The notes under the pieces are model-generated. The model was not told the origin of the DNA and ran no database searches. It saw only the letters and a program-made list of their open reading frames with translations. A DNA stretch of 64,000 bases from Acidimicrobiaceae bacterium (GTDB lineage Bacteria > Actinomycetota > Acidimicrobiia > Acidimicrobiales > RAAP-2). The stretch covers positions 1 through 64,000 of the forward strand of contig DAIDJP010000013.1 of the NCBI GenBank assembly GCA_027451285.1, given 5' to 3'. Made by a program: the position numbers and the translations under genes. Shown in pieces: positions 1-7,753 of the stretch. Positions within the stretch are counted from its first letter, which is position 1, and every line of letters begins with the position of its first letter.

Positions 1-283
1 GGTCGTTACTTTCGGGGGTAAGTTTACCAATCAACTAGTCCCAATGAAACTGGTTCAGTGGCGTTGCTGTTGGTAGCGCAGTACCCGCAATCTGCATTCA
101 TTTGGACAAGTCTGTCGATGCGGTGCAGATGTATGTCACATCCACATGGAGCAACCACACGGTTCACGTTCGTGTATTGGAGTTCGACGTCAACATGCTC
201 AGACTGGCTGATCAGTCGATGGATCTGTCCCCACTCTTCCCAACATTCCTGTCGTGTTGAAACTCCTAATGCGGAGGCGCTAG

Positions 284-481
284 CGCGGTGGCATCGCGGA
301 ATCGAGTTTCGAGCACAGCACCTCCGGCTTCCTCGAGGCTGTCCTCTGCATCCTCATTGCAAACCATCGAGCAAGATGTTTCTACGAAGCGGCCGGTTGG
401 CATGTCGACGGAGCCGAACGAGTTGTCAAGCCATTCGGGTTCGAGATTGCCGAGGTTCGATATCTGAGTATTCCGAGATGA
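284..481 (+). pseudogene. C-terminal remnant of a GNAT acetyltransferase
   Basis: Translating from 284 to the TGA at 479-481 gives a peptide ending like the last third of a GNAT N-acetyltransferase. It contains NHRARCFYEAAGWHVDG followed by a segment ending EVRYLSIPR, matching the usual acetyl-CoA-binding helix, the FYE..GW motif and the terminal E-V-R-Y strand. A TAG at 281-283 closes the frame just before this, and no start codon or acetyl-CoA-binding loop precedes it. A second open stretch in another frame (about 48-260) may be an older unidentified remnant. The remainder of 1-555 shows no intact gene. Confidence 0.6.
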
Positions 482-555
482 TAGATAGGCTTCACCAGGT
501 CGTCCGCCAGGAATCTACAACCCGTCACTGACAACACGGAGCAAGGATCTTGGAA

Positions 556-1617
556 CTAGTCTGAGTTAATCCAGATTGACAAATCGGCCGGACTCTCTCC
601 CAAGATGCGCCGACAATTTGCGTGCGCAATCGTCACGCCGACCGTCGTGAGAGTCATCTGTCTCAGACCTGAATTTGACCACATCTCGAAAAGCGTATCC
701 ATGATCTCGTGAGATTCGATCAAATATGACCTCAACTCATCATCATTAAAAAGTACTCCGTTTAGTGACCTCAACTTCTGCCTTACTATGTCATCAAGCC
801 CAAGAACATCGGCCTTAGCCTTGAAGTCATTCTCATTGAGCATATTGATCTGAAGAAGCTGCGAATCGTTTAAGCAAGGTATGACTAGACTTCTCACCTC
901 AGACGGTATAGTCTCTCCAAATGCGCTCGACAATTGGTCTTCGGTGAATCCCTTACAGAAGAGCCCTGAGTAGTTGCTGCGAAACACTTGTTCTAGTGTC
1001 ACTGCAGATACCCCGAGATTTCCGCATCCCGCGTACTCTAAATGCTGAAACGTTGCGATTCCAGTCTTAATAGATGGAACCAGCGGCGCTATATTCTTCG
1101 TGATATAACTACGTAATGACTCTCGGTTTGTAATTCCACTATTCATGGTATATCGCATTAGCCAAATCAGACTCAGTGCAGCGTATTGGTCCGGAGTCAA
1201 CTTTGCTGCCACTTCAAGCGCTTCGGTGAGACTAATTTGGAGTATGTTTCGTTCAACGGCGCGCGTGCGGTCAACCAAGAGATCCACTAGAACGTCCGCT
1301 ACGTCCGGATCTCCGCTTCTAGCATATGTTAGTTGAGCTGCTCGAAGCGAGTATTGAATGTCGGGATCTACAAATGTCTCAATTCCGCGTGGATTCTCAA
1401 TGGCTAACTTCGGCAGGAGCCGCTTCATGATCAATTCCTCAGCTCGAGCTGAGGCGATAGTTACTGCATCCTCGGCCATGCGCTGTAACTCAGGAGTGAT
1501 GACTGCGAGAGCGATTTCTCGTGCGCTCTCAGGTGATAGGCCATTTTGAATGACTGTTATAGGACCAGATGTTTGAAAATTGGTCGAACCATCACCACCT
1601 TCTTGTTTTAGATTCAC
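556..1617 (-). CDS. LPO_1073/Vpar_1526-like protein with N-terminal peptide tag
   Basis: This 353-aa protein starts at a GTG two bases after the stop of the upstream 69-aa gene, with an AGAGGA ribosome site. Residues 1-30 carry a Gly/Asn/Gln-rich tag (pattern NL.Q.GGD.STN.Q..G) nearly identical to the C-terminal tag of the upstream protein. The remainder is predicted largely helical and soluble, with segments such as DPDIQYSLRAAQ and YARSGDPDVADVL that I recognise as the LPO_1073/Vpar_1526 family, whose molecular function is unknown. There is no Walker motif, nuclease motif or membrane segment. The gene is AT-rich compared with the chromosome and lies in the integrated element, so horizontal transfer is likely. 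A defence or signalling role is inference. Confidence 0.7.
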   Translation of the reverse strand: MNLKQEGGDGSTNFQTSGPITVIQNGLSPESAREIALAVITPELQRMAEDAVTIASARAEELIMKRLLPKLAIENPRGIETFVDPDIQYSLRAAQLTYARSGDPDVADVLVDLLVDRTRAVERNILQISLTEALEVAAKLTPDQYAALSLIWLMRYTMNSGITNRESLRSYITKNIAPLVPSIKTGIATFQHLEYAGCGNLGVSAVTLEQVFRSNYSGLFCKGFTEDQLSSAFGETIPSEVRSLVIPCLNDSQLLQINMLNENDFKAKADVLGLDDIVRQKLRSLNGVLFNDDELRSYLIESHEIMDTLFEMWSNSGLRQMTLTTVGVTIAHANCRRILGESPADLSIWINSD

Positions 1618-1619
1618 TA

Positions 1620-1829
1620 TTAATTCCTCTTCGTGCTTTCGTCACCATTTACTATATGCACGTTCCCGGTGCTTTGTATATTCGTGGACCGGTCACCCCC
1701 TCGTTGGCTAAGATTCATGCCTTTAGAGTTCTTCTGTAGGATAAGACCAATTATGCCGACCACTAATGTGAGACCGGCCAGAATCCCAATGATAACTGTC
1801 CAAGTTAATAGCAAGCTAGCCGCAGTCAT
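1620..1829 (-). CDS. small membrane protein with C-terminal peptide tag
   Basis: This 69-aa protein has one hydrophobic segment (about residues 4-32, rich in L, I, V and G). A short linker follows, then a polar tag at about residues 38-62 containing GGDRSTNIQSTGNVHIVNG. An AAAGGA ribosome site lies 7 bases before the ATG. The downstream 353-aa gene begins two bases after its stop and carries the same tag at its N-terminus, so the two are almost certainly co-expressed. The layout, a membrane segment plus a C-terminal tag next to a partner with an N-terminal tag, resembles pairs in which an amyloid-like motif connects a sensor to a membrane-damaging effector. That role is inferred. No family is recognised. 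Confidence 0.7.
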   Translation of the reverse strand: MTAASLLLTWTVIIGILAGLTLVVGIIGLILQKNSKGMNLSQRGGDRSTNIQSTGNVHIVNGDESTKRN

Positions 1830-1943
1830 CGTGATTCCTTTCGTCGAGTGGGTGTCATCTGGAACTCCAAGGCAGGCTACTTGATCCCTGTATAGAAAGT
1901 ATCAACCAGTTTCTTCTGTCGTACGAGTACGTACCTCAACGTA

Positions 1944-1971
1944 CGCCGGCCGCGGTCATGCGCGGCCGGCG
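1944..1971. repeat. 11-bp GC-rich inverted repeat
   Basis: Arms CGCCGGCCGCG (1944-1954) and CGCGGCCGGCG (1961-1971) are perfectly complementary around a 6-base loop. The repeat lies in the divergent intergenic region between the 69-aa membrane protein gene (reverse) and the HTH gene (forward). Just left of it, GTACG occurs several times within 1921-1945. There is no T-run on either side, so a terminator is unlikely. An operator for the neighbouring HTH protein is one possibility. Confidence 0.5.
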
Positions 1972-2105
1972 GGTCAATTGGTGATCTCAAAATTGCCCAG
2001 AGTTGACCACCAGTGTCCAATAATGTCCGCTGTGATTTTCTTCTGTTTAGTGCGCAAACATACGCGACCGATGGTTGATGACTGCGATTCTAAGGAGGAT
2101 CAATC

Positions 2106-2435
2106 ATGTCGATTCTGAACTTCGACAATGGCCGCTACGCACGGCGTGGACACCAGGATGATGACTACTGGAGAGACGGGGTACCGGAATGGTTTGACGA
2201 AGGACAGCCGATTGTGGTGTTTCCAACGTCCGAGAAGGTGGGCGTACTCGAGTCACGTCAAGGTGAGCCCGCTCTTTTGCTCAAGGTCGAGGAAGCCGCA
2301 CGACTTCTTGGTGTCGGGAGGACCACCCTCTTCGAGCTCATTGGGCAGGGCCGGATCCAGACTGTGCGCGTCGGTCGGCGTCGTCTCGTCGTCCGTGCCG
2401 GACTTGAACGATTCATTAAGGAGATCTGCTCTTAG
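2106..2435 (+). CDS. excisionase-like helix-turn-helix DNA-binding protein
   Basis: This 109-aa protein has a C-terminal HTH_17/MerR-like domain at about residues 58-106, recognisable from VEEAARLLGVGRTTLFELI, a G.I..VRVGRR wing and a final helix. That pattern is typical of excisionase-family proteins that bend DNA or direct recombination. The N-terminal half is acidic and unrecognised. A very strong ribosome site (AAGGAGG) lies 6 bases before the ATG. Lying in the same element as a tyrosine recombinase, it is a plausible directionality factor, but the two genes are about 1.4 kb apart and convergent, so a transcriptional regulator is an equal alternative. Confidence 0.75.
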   Translation: MSILNFDNGRYARRGHQDDDYWRDGVPEWFDEGQPIVVFPTSEKVGVLESRQGEPALLLKVEEAARLLGVGRTTLFELIGQGRIQTVRVGRRRLVVRAGLERFIKEICS

Positions 2436-2798
2436 TCGGGGTATCCAAGTTGGCGGTGTAGCCCTGGTCTGAATAGACCCGGGCCGTGCAAACGTGAAAC
2501 AGAAACGAGCGCGTTGCGCGCAAGCCCTATCGCGGTCTGCGACCTAATCTCGGCATCTCGCTGAGGAGTCGGACTTCGCGCCTCACTGCCCATCTATGGA
2601 GTCGCGAACTGCACCAGGCGCGTGTAAGTCCAGTTGAGACCGGATTCACGAGCCGGCGAAGCGACCGGTCAAGTCGACCCATGACTCCGATTGTCCCAGA
2701 TCCACATGGCGTACCCATTTCAGTGATGTAAATCCGACCGCTTGGGCGCCGCAGGCAGACATAGCCGGATTCATCTACCTAGGCGTCCTGGAGGGAGG
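2436..2798. other. gene-free stretch inside the element
   Basis: No frame gives a recognisable protein or a credible start and ribosome site. Short open stretches on both strands are arginine/serine-rich and look like chance frames. No tRNA, terminator or long repeat is visible. Confidence 0.5.
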
Positions 2799-3512
2799 CT
2801 AACGGCTTGCTGGGAGCAGAGTCCACGTCCGCCCCCCATTGGCCGACTGGTACTGAGCGCGTGAGATGACGACGCCTGTTCGCTGACCGGTGCCGGTCCG
2901 TGCGACGTCCACGATGATGGCTCGGCGTGGCAGTGCTGGAGTGATCCACCACTCGAGCAAGGGTGGTTCGACAGCCTCGATTGCGCCAAGCCGGTCCGCG
3001 AGGAACCAGTGATGGCCGGCGTCAGTGGTCACGTAGAGCCACTGGTTGCCGTAGGCCACCGCGGTAGACGCAGAGTAGGCGTCGATGTAGACCGCGCCAG
3101 CGCCCGCGTCGGCCCAAGGACCCGACCAGTAGGGACTGTCGATCCTCCAAGTGACGCCGCCGTTAGTGGACCTCAACGGATACTCGAAGCCGTTGAGGTA
3201 GGCCAACGCGTATCCCACGTCATTGGAGAACGACGCGATCCACGAGTTGTACTTCTTCGCCCGCGCGATCACGCTCGTACTGACAACAGAACCAAAGACT
3301 CGACTCGGCGGATTCGTTCCGCGAGATTGGATCACGAGATGTCCCGTAACTCGCGGAGCCCAGTTGCTCGTTGTCGCAGCGCGTTGGCGAGCACGGCTCG
3401 TTAATGCGGAGCTGGTGTTGTGTTGAGAGGCTACGAACGTGATGGTCGCGACGAAGGCAACGCCAATGACGCTCAGGACAACACGAGTCCGGTGCACTAG
3501 TTCCCCTCTCAT
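2799..3512 (-). CDS. exported protein with BNR-like repeats
   Basis: This 237-aa protein begins with a basic stretch and a hydrophobic segment (about residues 10-28), an uncleaved anchor or signal peptide. Two Ser/Asn-x-Gly-Gly-x-Thr-Trp motifs (STNGGVTW near residue 117 and SANGGRTW near the C-terminus) and a related TTDAGHHW are Asp-box/BNR-type repeats found in sialidase-like and HCF136-like beta-propellers. Only about three repeats are present, so a complete propeller is unlikely, and no sialidase catalytic residues are recognised. It is probably an extracytoplasmic protein of unknown role. No co-directional partner is adjacent. Confidence 0.55.
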   Translation of the reverse strand: MRGELVHRTRVVLSVIGVAFVATITFVASQHNTSSALTSRARQRAATTSNWAPRVTGHLVIQSRGTNPPSRVFGSVVSTSVIARAKKYNSWIASFSNDVGYALAYLNGFEYPLRSTNGGVTWRIDSPYWSGPWADAGAGAVYIDAYSASTAVAYGNQWLYVTTDAGHHWFLADRLGAIEAVEPPLLEWWITPALPRRAIIVDVARTGTGQRTGVVISRAQYQSANGGRTWTLLPASR

Positions 3513-3804
3513 AACGGCTTGAAGGACGGCTACTCGGCGACAGTCTTACCGTTTCGGACGGATCAAAGTATGCACGACCTTCGGCCGAATTTCTTTCGAC
3601 CTAGCGAACGCAACATCGCCGATGCGTCTATGGCTCCTGGCCGCAAGCACGAGACTGCTCCGCGCAATTGGATACCCAGCAGATCCATTTGACCCATGCT
3701 GCACAGTTCATAGTCTCGGGTCCCGCTTCGAGTCCGTCGCATTACCGAAGCCCCTTCGGGCCGTACGCATGGTCCAGCTGCGCTGAAATGGATTCTCCGG
3801 ATTC

Positions 3805-4980
3805 TTAGTGATCCCAGAGAACCGCAGTCATTGCCTTGGCAGCCTGCTCCCGATCCGGATCAAGGATGTGCCCGTACACGTCGGCCGTCATGCGAATCGA
3901 CGAGTGCCCGAGAACCTGACTAACGACCTGGAGCTTCACGCCAGACGCCAGCATGAGTGACGCCGCCGAGTGGCGCAATTCGTGGGGGTGCCAGTGGGAC
4001 AGCTCGGCGTTTTCGCACACCTTCTGGAAGTCCCGGTAGAGGTTGCGCGGATCGATGGGAGTGCCGATGGAGCTAGTGAAGACAAAGCCCGTCTCGCGCC
4101 ACGCCTCTCCTAGATCCACCCGCTCCTTTTCCTGCTGGTCACGGTGACGCGCCAGGAGCTCCACCACGGGCTCAGGCAGATTCACCGCCCGCCGGCTCTT
4201 CAGCGTCTTCGTGTCGGCGGTCACAATGTGCCCGCCCTCGCGCTTGAGGGAGCGCTTCACCCGCGCAACTCCCCTTTCGAGGTCCACGTCCTCCCAGCGC
4301 AACCCCAGGGCCTCTCCTCGGCGCAGACCGGTTGAAAGCATCAGGGTGTAGAGAGCCTCGTTGCGGTGCCCCTTCAGAGACGCCAGCAGGGCTCTGGCTT
4401 GCTCCGGCGAGAGCGTCCGCCCCTCGGCTCGCACCAGCTTCGGAGACCTCGAGAGCCGGGCCACATTTCGAGGTGTCACGCCCCAGCGGATCCCTTGATC
4501 GAGGCACTGCGAGAGCACGGCGCGGATCCTGTGCACCGTCGAGGGTGAGAGTCCGGCTGCGATCTTCGCCGCGAGTAGTCGATCAACCTCGGCAACGGTG
4601 AGCTCGTCCACCTTCTTGCGCCCGTGGGTCGGCAGGATGTGGAACTTCACGATCGAGCGGTAGTTATCGATGGTGGAACGCACCACCTCTCGTGCCATCA
4701 CGTCGACGAACCAGCGCTCGAAGAGAACCTCGAGTGTCGGCGCCCGTTCGGCGGTGACGAGTCCATCGTCGATCTCGCGGCTGAGCTTTTTGAGCTTGCG
4801 CACGACCTCGGCGCGCGTCTTGGCGCTCACGGTGCGCCGAATTGGCCGACCCGCCGGGTCGAGTCCGACCGTCGCCACGCCTAACCAGCGGCCGTCGGAG
4901 GACCGTTGGTAGATGGATCCTTCGCTGTTGCCTCGTCTCGTCACGCCTCTCCGATCAATTGCTGACGGAATTGCTGACAC
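3805..4980 (-). CDS. tyrosine site-specific recombinase (integrase)
   Basis: The product (391 aa) is a phage-type integrase. The N-terminal arm-binding region (EGSIYQRSSDGRW) leads into a SAM-like core-binding domain at about residues 80-175 and the catalytic domain at about 190-385. The catalytic set is visible: R220 in STGLRRGEA, K261, H333 and R336 in HPHELRHS, H359 in LGHSS, and nucleophile Y369. The first start is the GTG at 4980. A second GTG at 4944 (giving MTRRGNSEGSIY) matches the usual family N-terminus better and is a real alternative. The gene is read away from tRNA-Val, whose 3' end lies 66 bases upstream, as expected for an element inserted in a tRNA. Confidence 0.93.
   Translation of the reverse strand: MSAIPSAIDRRGVTRRGNSEGSIYQRSSDGRWLGVATVGLDPAGRPIRRTVSAKTRAEVVRKLKKLSREIDDGLVTAERAPTLEVLFERWFVDVMAREVVRSTIDNYRSIVKFHILPTHGRKKVDELTVAEVDRLLAAKIAAGLSPSTVHRIRAVLSQCLDQGIRWGVTPRNVARLSRSPKLVRAEGRTLSPEQARALLASLKGHRNEALYTLMLSTGLRRGEALGLRWEDVDLERGVARVKRSLKREGGHIVTADTKTLKSRRAVNLPEPVVELLARHRDQQEKERVDLGEAWRETGFVFTSSIGTPIDPRNLYRDFQKVCENAELSHWHPHELRHSAASLMLASGVKLQVVSQVLGHSSIRMTADVYGHILDPDREQAAKAMTAVLWDH
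4957..4978. repeat. tandem direct repeat at the integrase start
   Basis: AATTGCTGAC occurs at 4957-4966 and again at 4969-4978, a 12-bp period. The repeats lie between the tRNA end and the integrase coding region and overlap its upstream start codon. They could be arm-type integrase sites or simply encode the repeated Ser-Ala-Ile. Confidence 0.45.
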
Positions 4981-5045
4981 AACGGTCGCGGGCGGAAATG
5001 AAACGCGCTCAGGATTCGAAAACCCTTGGTACTACTGGTCTTTCG

Positions 5046-5122
5046 TGGTGGGCCGTACAGGACTTGAACCTGTGACCCCTTGCGTGTCATGCAAGTGCGC
5101 TACCAGACTGCGCCAACGGCCC
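5046..5122 (-). tRNA. tRNA-Val (GAC anticodon)
   Basis: On the reverse strand the 77 bases fold as a cloverleaf. The acceptor stem GGGCCGT/ACGGCCC is followed by discriminator A and an encoded CCA. The anticodon stem CTTGC/GCAAG encloses loop ATGACAC with anticodon GAC, and the T arm contains GGTTCAAGTCC. The 3' end faces the integrase and is the likely attachment site. Confidence 0.95.
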
Positions 5123-5325
5123 TCGAAGGTTCTACCCTACCACCCGCCCACTGGTCACTGGCACCTGAGAGAAAGTATCTGCCTCGTCGCCAGCACTCTT
5201 CAATCGCCGCCTGGTCTTCGCCCGCCATGGTGCTCGCCGTCGTCGCGACGCACCGTTACATGTCGTCCACTCGCGCACCCGCTCACCGCCTGTCACGACT
5301 GTGCACCACTAGTACGCTGGAATTC

Positions 5326-6018
5326 GTGGTCATCCACACCGAGATTCACCGATCGGGCCGCTCCGGGTGGTTGCGGGCTGCAGTTCTCGGCGCGGACGAC
5401 GGACTCGTGTCGACCGCAGCGCTTCTGATGGGTCTGGTCGGGGCCGGCGTGACGAAGAGCGCCCTACTCACCGCTGGCGTCGCCGCTCTCAGCGCCGGCG
5501 CGCTGTCGATGGCCATTGGCGAATACGTCTCGGTCAGCGCCCAGTCCGACGCCGAGAAAGCGGACGTCCGCAAGGAGACCCTCGAACTCGCAAACGATCC
5601 GGCACGAGAGCTGAAGGAATTGGCGGCCATCTACGTCGAACGAGGGCTCTCCGACGAATTGGCGCTGGAGGTGGCCAACGCACTCCACGACCACGACGCG
5701 CTGGGAGCGCACATTCGCGACGAGCTCGGCCAGATCGAGCGAACCCGAGCACGACCACTCCAGGCCGCCGGGGTCTCAGCGGTCAGCTTTGCCGTGGGGG
5801 CAACTCTTCCTCTCATCGCCATCGTGGTGACGTCAGTGTCACTGCGAACGACGATCCTGGTCGCGACGACGGTCGTCCTGATGTGCCTTCTCGGAGCCGT
5901 CGGGGCCAACCTCGGCGGAGCTCCCGCTGCACGCGGCGCTCTACGAGTGGGAATCGGCGGAGCCTTGGCCCTCGCCATCACGTACGGCGTGGGACTCGCG
6001 CTGGGTTCATCCGTCTAG
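5326..6018 (+). CDS. VIT1/CCC1-family Fe2+/Mn2+ transporter-like protein
   Basis: From the GTG at 5326 the product is 230 aa. Residues 12-60 match the VIT1/CCC1 signature: a first membrane helix with GADDGLVSTAALLMG and a second with ALSMAIGEYVSVSAQ, ending at the conserved acidic cytoplasmic segment. A charged helical hairpin (about 70-145) follows, with glutamates of the type that bind metal in this family, and then three more hydrophobic segments. Proteins of this family move iron or manganese out of the cytosol or into compartments. The frame is open further upstream, but that part has no hydrophobic or conserved character. It is a single gene, facing the reverse-strand exonuclease. Confidence 0.85.
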   Translation: MVIHTEIHRSGRSGWLRAAVLGADDGLVSTAALLMGLVGAGVTKSALLTAGVAALSAGALSMAIGEYVSVSAQSDAEKADVRKETLELANDPARELKELAAIYVERGLSDELALEVANALHDHDALGAHIRDELGQIERTRARPLQAAGVSAVSFAVGATLPLIAIVVTSVSLRTTILVATTVVLMCLLGAVGANLGGAPAARGALRVGIGGALALAITYGVGLALGSSV

Positions 6019-6033
6019 GCGATCCTCGCGCGG

Positions 6034-6657
6034 CTAGGCCAGGTGCAGACTCATCTGTCCCATGTTGTTGAAGATGACCTGTTCCTTGAACACCTCAACA
6101 CTCGCCTTAGCATCGTTGAGCGCGTCGTGGCCGCCTGGGGACACCTGGTAGTGCCGACAGAGCTGCTCAAGGCCGCGACGAGGGCGTAGATCACGCTCGG
6201 GCTCGATGGCGAGGTCGTGCTCGACCACGTCAATGATGCGCAGCGCCTCGAGGACCAGGCCGTCGTCGGCGATGTTGCGTCCCAAGACCGACTGGTAGCT
6301 GCGTCGCAGCATCTCGAGGTCGAATCGTGCGACGTTGGCTCCCACTACGTACGCGCCGCGACGGTGATAGTCGGCGAGCATCGACGACGCCCTCACCAGG
6401 CCGGCCTCGACGCTCAAGACCTCCTCGGTGGCGCGCTTGGCCTCGAGATCCTCGAGGCTGAGCCCGTGGACCCGGCGCGCACCCTCGCTTATGGGGCGAT
6501 CCGGAAGGACGAAGAACTGGACCTCGCCGACGAGAGTGCCGTAGCGGTATTCGCAGAAGCCATAGGAGAGGGCCCGTTCGTAATTGACGCTGAGCCCGGT
6601 CGTCTCGGTGTCGAACCCGACCACGAGTTCGGGCATCTTTGTCCACTTCTTCACCAC
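6034..6657 (-). CDS. DEDDh 3'-5' exonuclease (DnaQ/epsilon-like)
   Basis: This 207-aa protein is a single RNase T/DnaQ exonuclease domain. Motif I is FDTETTG (D16 and E18), motif II lies around VGANVARFDLEML, and motif III is HDALNDAKAS, so the DEDDh set appears complete. Such enzymes remove nucleotides from 3' ends in proofreading or DNA repair. There is no polymerase, helicase or BRCT domain, so it is not recognisable as the replicative proofreading subunit. The start is GTG at 6657; an ATG seven codons later (6636) is equally possible and would begin just before motif I. No operon partner is evident. Confidence 0.85.
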   Translation of the reverse strand: MVKKWTKMPELVVGFDTETTGLSVNYERALSYGFCEYRYGTLVGEVQFFVLPDRPISEGARRVHGLSLEDLEAKRATEEVLSVEAGLVRASSMLADYHRRGAYVVGANVARFDLEMLRRSYQSVLGRNIADDGLVLEALRIIDVVEHDLAIEPERDLRPRRGLEQLCRHYQVSPGGHDALNDAKASVEVFKEQVIFNNMGQMSLHLA

Positions 6658-6832
6658 GGCTCAACCTTCTCAGGCCCCAGTGACACGCCCGATTCATTCA
6701 ATGTAGCCGCGGCCCCTCCCGAGGAAATGTGGGGACCGGCGGTAATTTTCTCCAGTCTTCAACATTTCTTACGGGAACCATAACGTTGCTCGGCTACTGT
6801 GCCATGCCGACGATTTTCAGCCCAAGGATACG

Positions 6833-7744
6833 ATGACCGCAGCACGACGTACTCGCACCGCACTGGCCACAGTGGGCCTCGTACTCGGCACGCTGGCCGC
6901 ACTCGCGGCGCCGAGCGTCGCCGGTGCAGCGGTCAATGCGCCACGAGCGTTCTACCTGGTGATCGGGGCGTCGGATTCGCTGGGCGTACAGCCGTCGGCG
7001 AGCTCGCCCGGGGGACATCGCACCGACCACGGCTACGCCAACGACGTGGTCGCGGCCGAGGCCGCCCGAGGCGTCACGCTCGACATGACCCAGATCGGCT
7101 GTCCGGGCGAGACGACGTTCACCATGATGAACGGCGGGGATCACTGCTACAGCGCCCCCACGACCCAGCTCTCAACCGCGATCGACTTCTTGAGCGCACA
7201 CCGTACCGAGACCGGCTTGGTGACCATCGACCTGGGATTCAACAATCTCCTGCCCTGCCTCGCGCACGGGGCGCTCGACGCGGCGTGCGTGAACGGCCTC
7301 TTGCCCCAACTGCGCCTCGACATGACGACGATCCTCACGGCATTGAAGGCGGCGGCCGGTCCGAACGTCACCTTCATCGGCATAGACCACTTCAACCCGT
7401 ACCTCGCCTCGGCCGTGGGCGGCCCCAGCGGGCGGATCATCGCCAGTGACTCCGTTCACCCGCTCACGGCGCTCAACCGCACGCTCTATGACGTCTACGG
7501 AGCGTTCAACATCGCGGTGGCCCACGCCGCAGCCGCCTTCCATCTCGCCGACAGCGACCTCGTCAAGGCGTCGCGCGGTGTGCGCGTACCCGGTGACGCG
7601 CTCTACGTCTGCTCGCTGACCTACATGTGCCGCGCACAGCACGCACCGAACTTCCACCCCGACAGCCGGGGGTATCGCATCATCGCCCGCGCGATCCTCG
7701 ACGCGCTCGGACCACGATGGCCCTCGGTCGATCCCACCCGATAA
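6833..7744 (+). CDS. secreted SGNH/GDSL-hydrolase-like protein (copy 1)
   Basis: The 303-aa product starts with a signal peptide (about residues 1-32, ending ...AGA). An SGNH-type fold is suggested by IGASDSLG (candidate nucleophile S49), IGCPGETT (block II), DLGFNN (block III) and NFHPDSRGY (block V). SGNH enzymes are extracellular esterases, lipases or deacylases. Two positions deviate: block III has GFNN where the family has GxND, and no Asp precedes the block V His by three residues. Catalysis is therefore uncertain. It is a paralogue of the protein at 12433-13377, with the same TDHGYA.DV, GCPGETT and GDHCY segments. The phosphatase gene begins 9 bases after its stop. Confidence 0.75.
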   Translation: MTAARRTRTALATVGLVLGTLAALAAPSVAGAAVNAPRAFYLVIGASDSLGVQPSASSPGGHRTDHGYANDVVAAEAARGVTLDMTQIGCPGETTFTMMNGGDHCYSAPTTQLSTAIDFLSAHRTETGLVTIDLGFNNLLPCLAHGALDAACVNGLLPQLRLDMTTILTALKAAAGPNVTFIGIDHFNPYLASAVGGPSGRIIASDSVHPLTALNRTLYDVYGAFNIAVAHAAAAFHLADSDLVKASRGVRVPGDALYVCSLTYMCRAQHAPNFHPDSRGYRIIARAILDALGPRWPSVDPTR

Positions 7745-7753
7745 GTTTCACGG

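Larger units (their letters stand above)
1..5045. mobile_element. right end of an integrated element at tRNA-Val
   Basis: The tyrosine recombinase gene lies directly beside the 3' end of tRNA-Val, and everything to its left is accessory: an excisionase-like HTH gene, a decayed acetyltransferase, a tag-sharing gene pair and a hypothetical secreted protein. The stretch from about 1 to 2450 is visibly more AT-rich than the chromosome right of the tRNA. Integrases of this class commonly use tRNA 3' ends as attachment sites and leave the tRNA intact, which fits. No second copy of the tRNA 3' end was found, so the left junction is inferred to lie outside the window. No phage structural or conjugation genes are visible, so the element type is unknown. 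Confidence 0.65.

Noticed and set aside
48-260. open forward frame without a start codon
   Set aside because: Protein-like in composition in places, but no start, family or partner; kept only as a possible remnant.
58-531. 157-aa open frame on the forward strand
   Set aside because: Cys/Ser/Arg-rich, without a ribosome site or recognisable domain; the GNAT remnant lies in another frame of the same DNA.
3758-3768. short match GGGCCGTAC to the tRNA-Val 3' end, considered as an internal attachment site
   Set aside because: Only nine bases match and the sequence diverges at once; likely chance.
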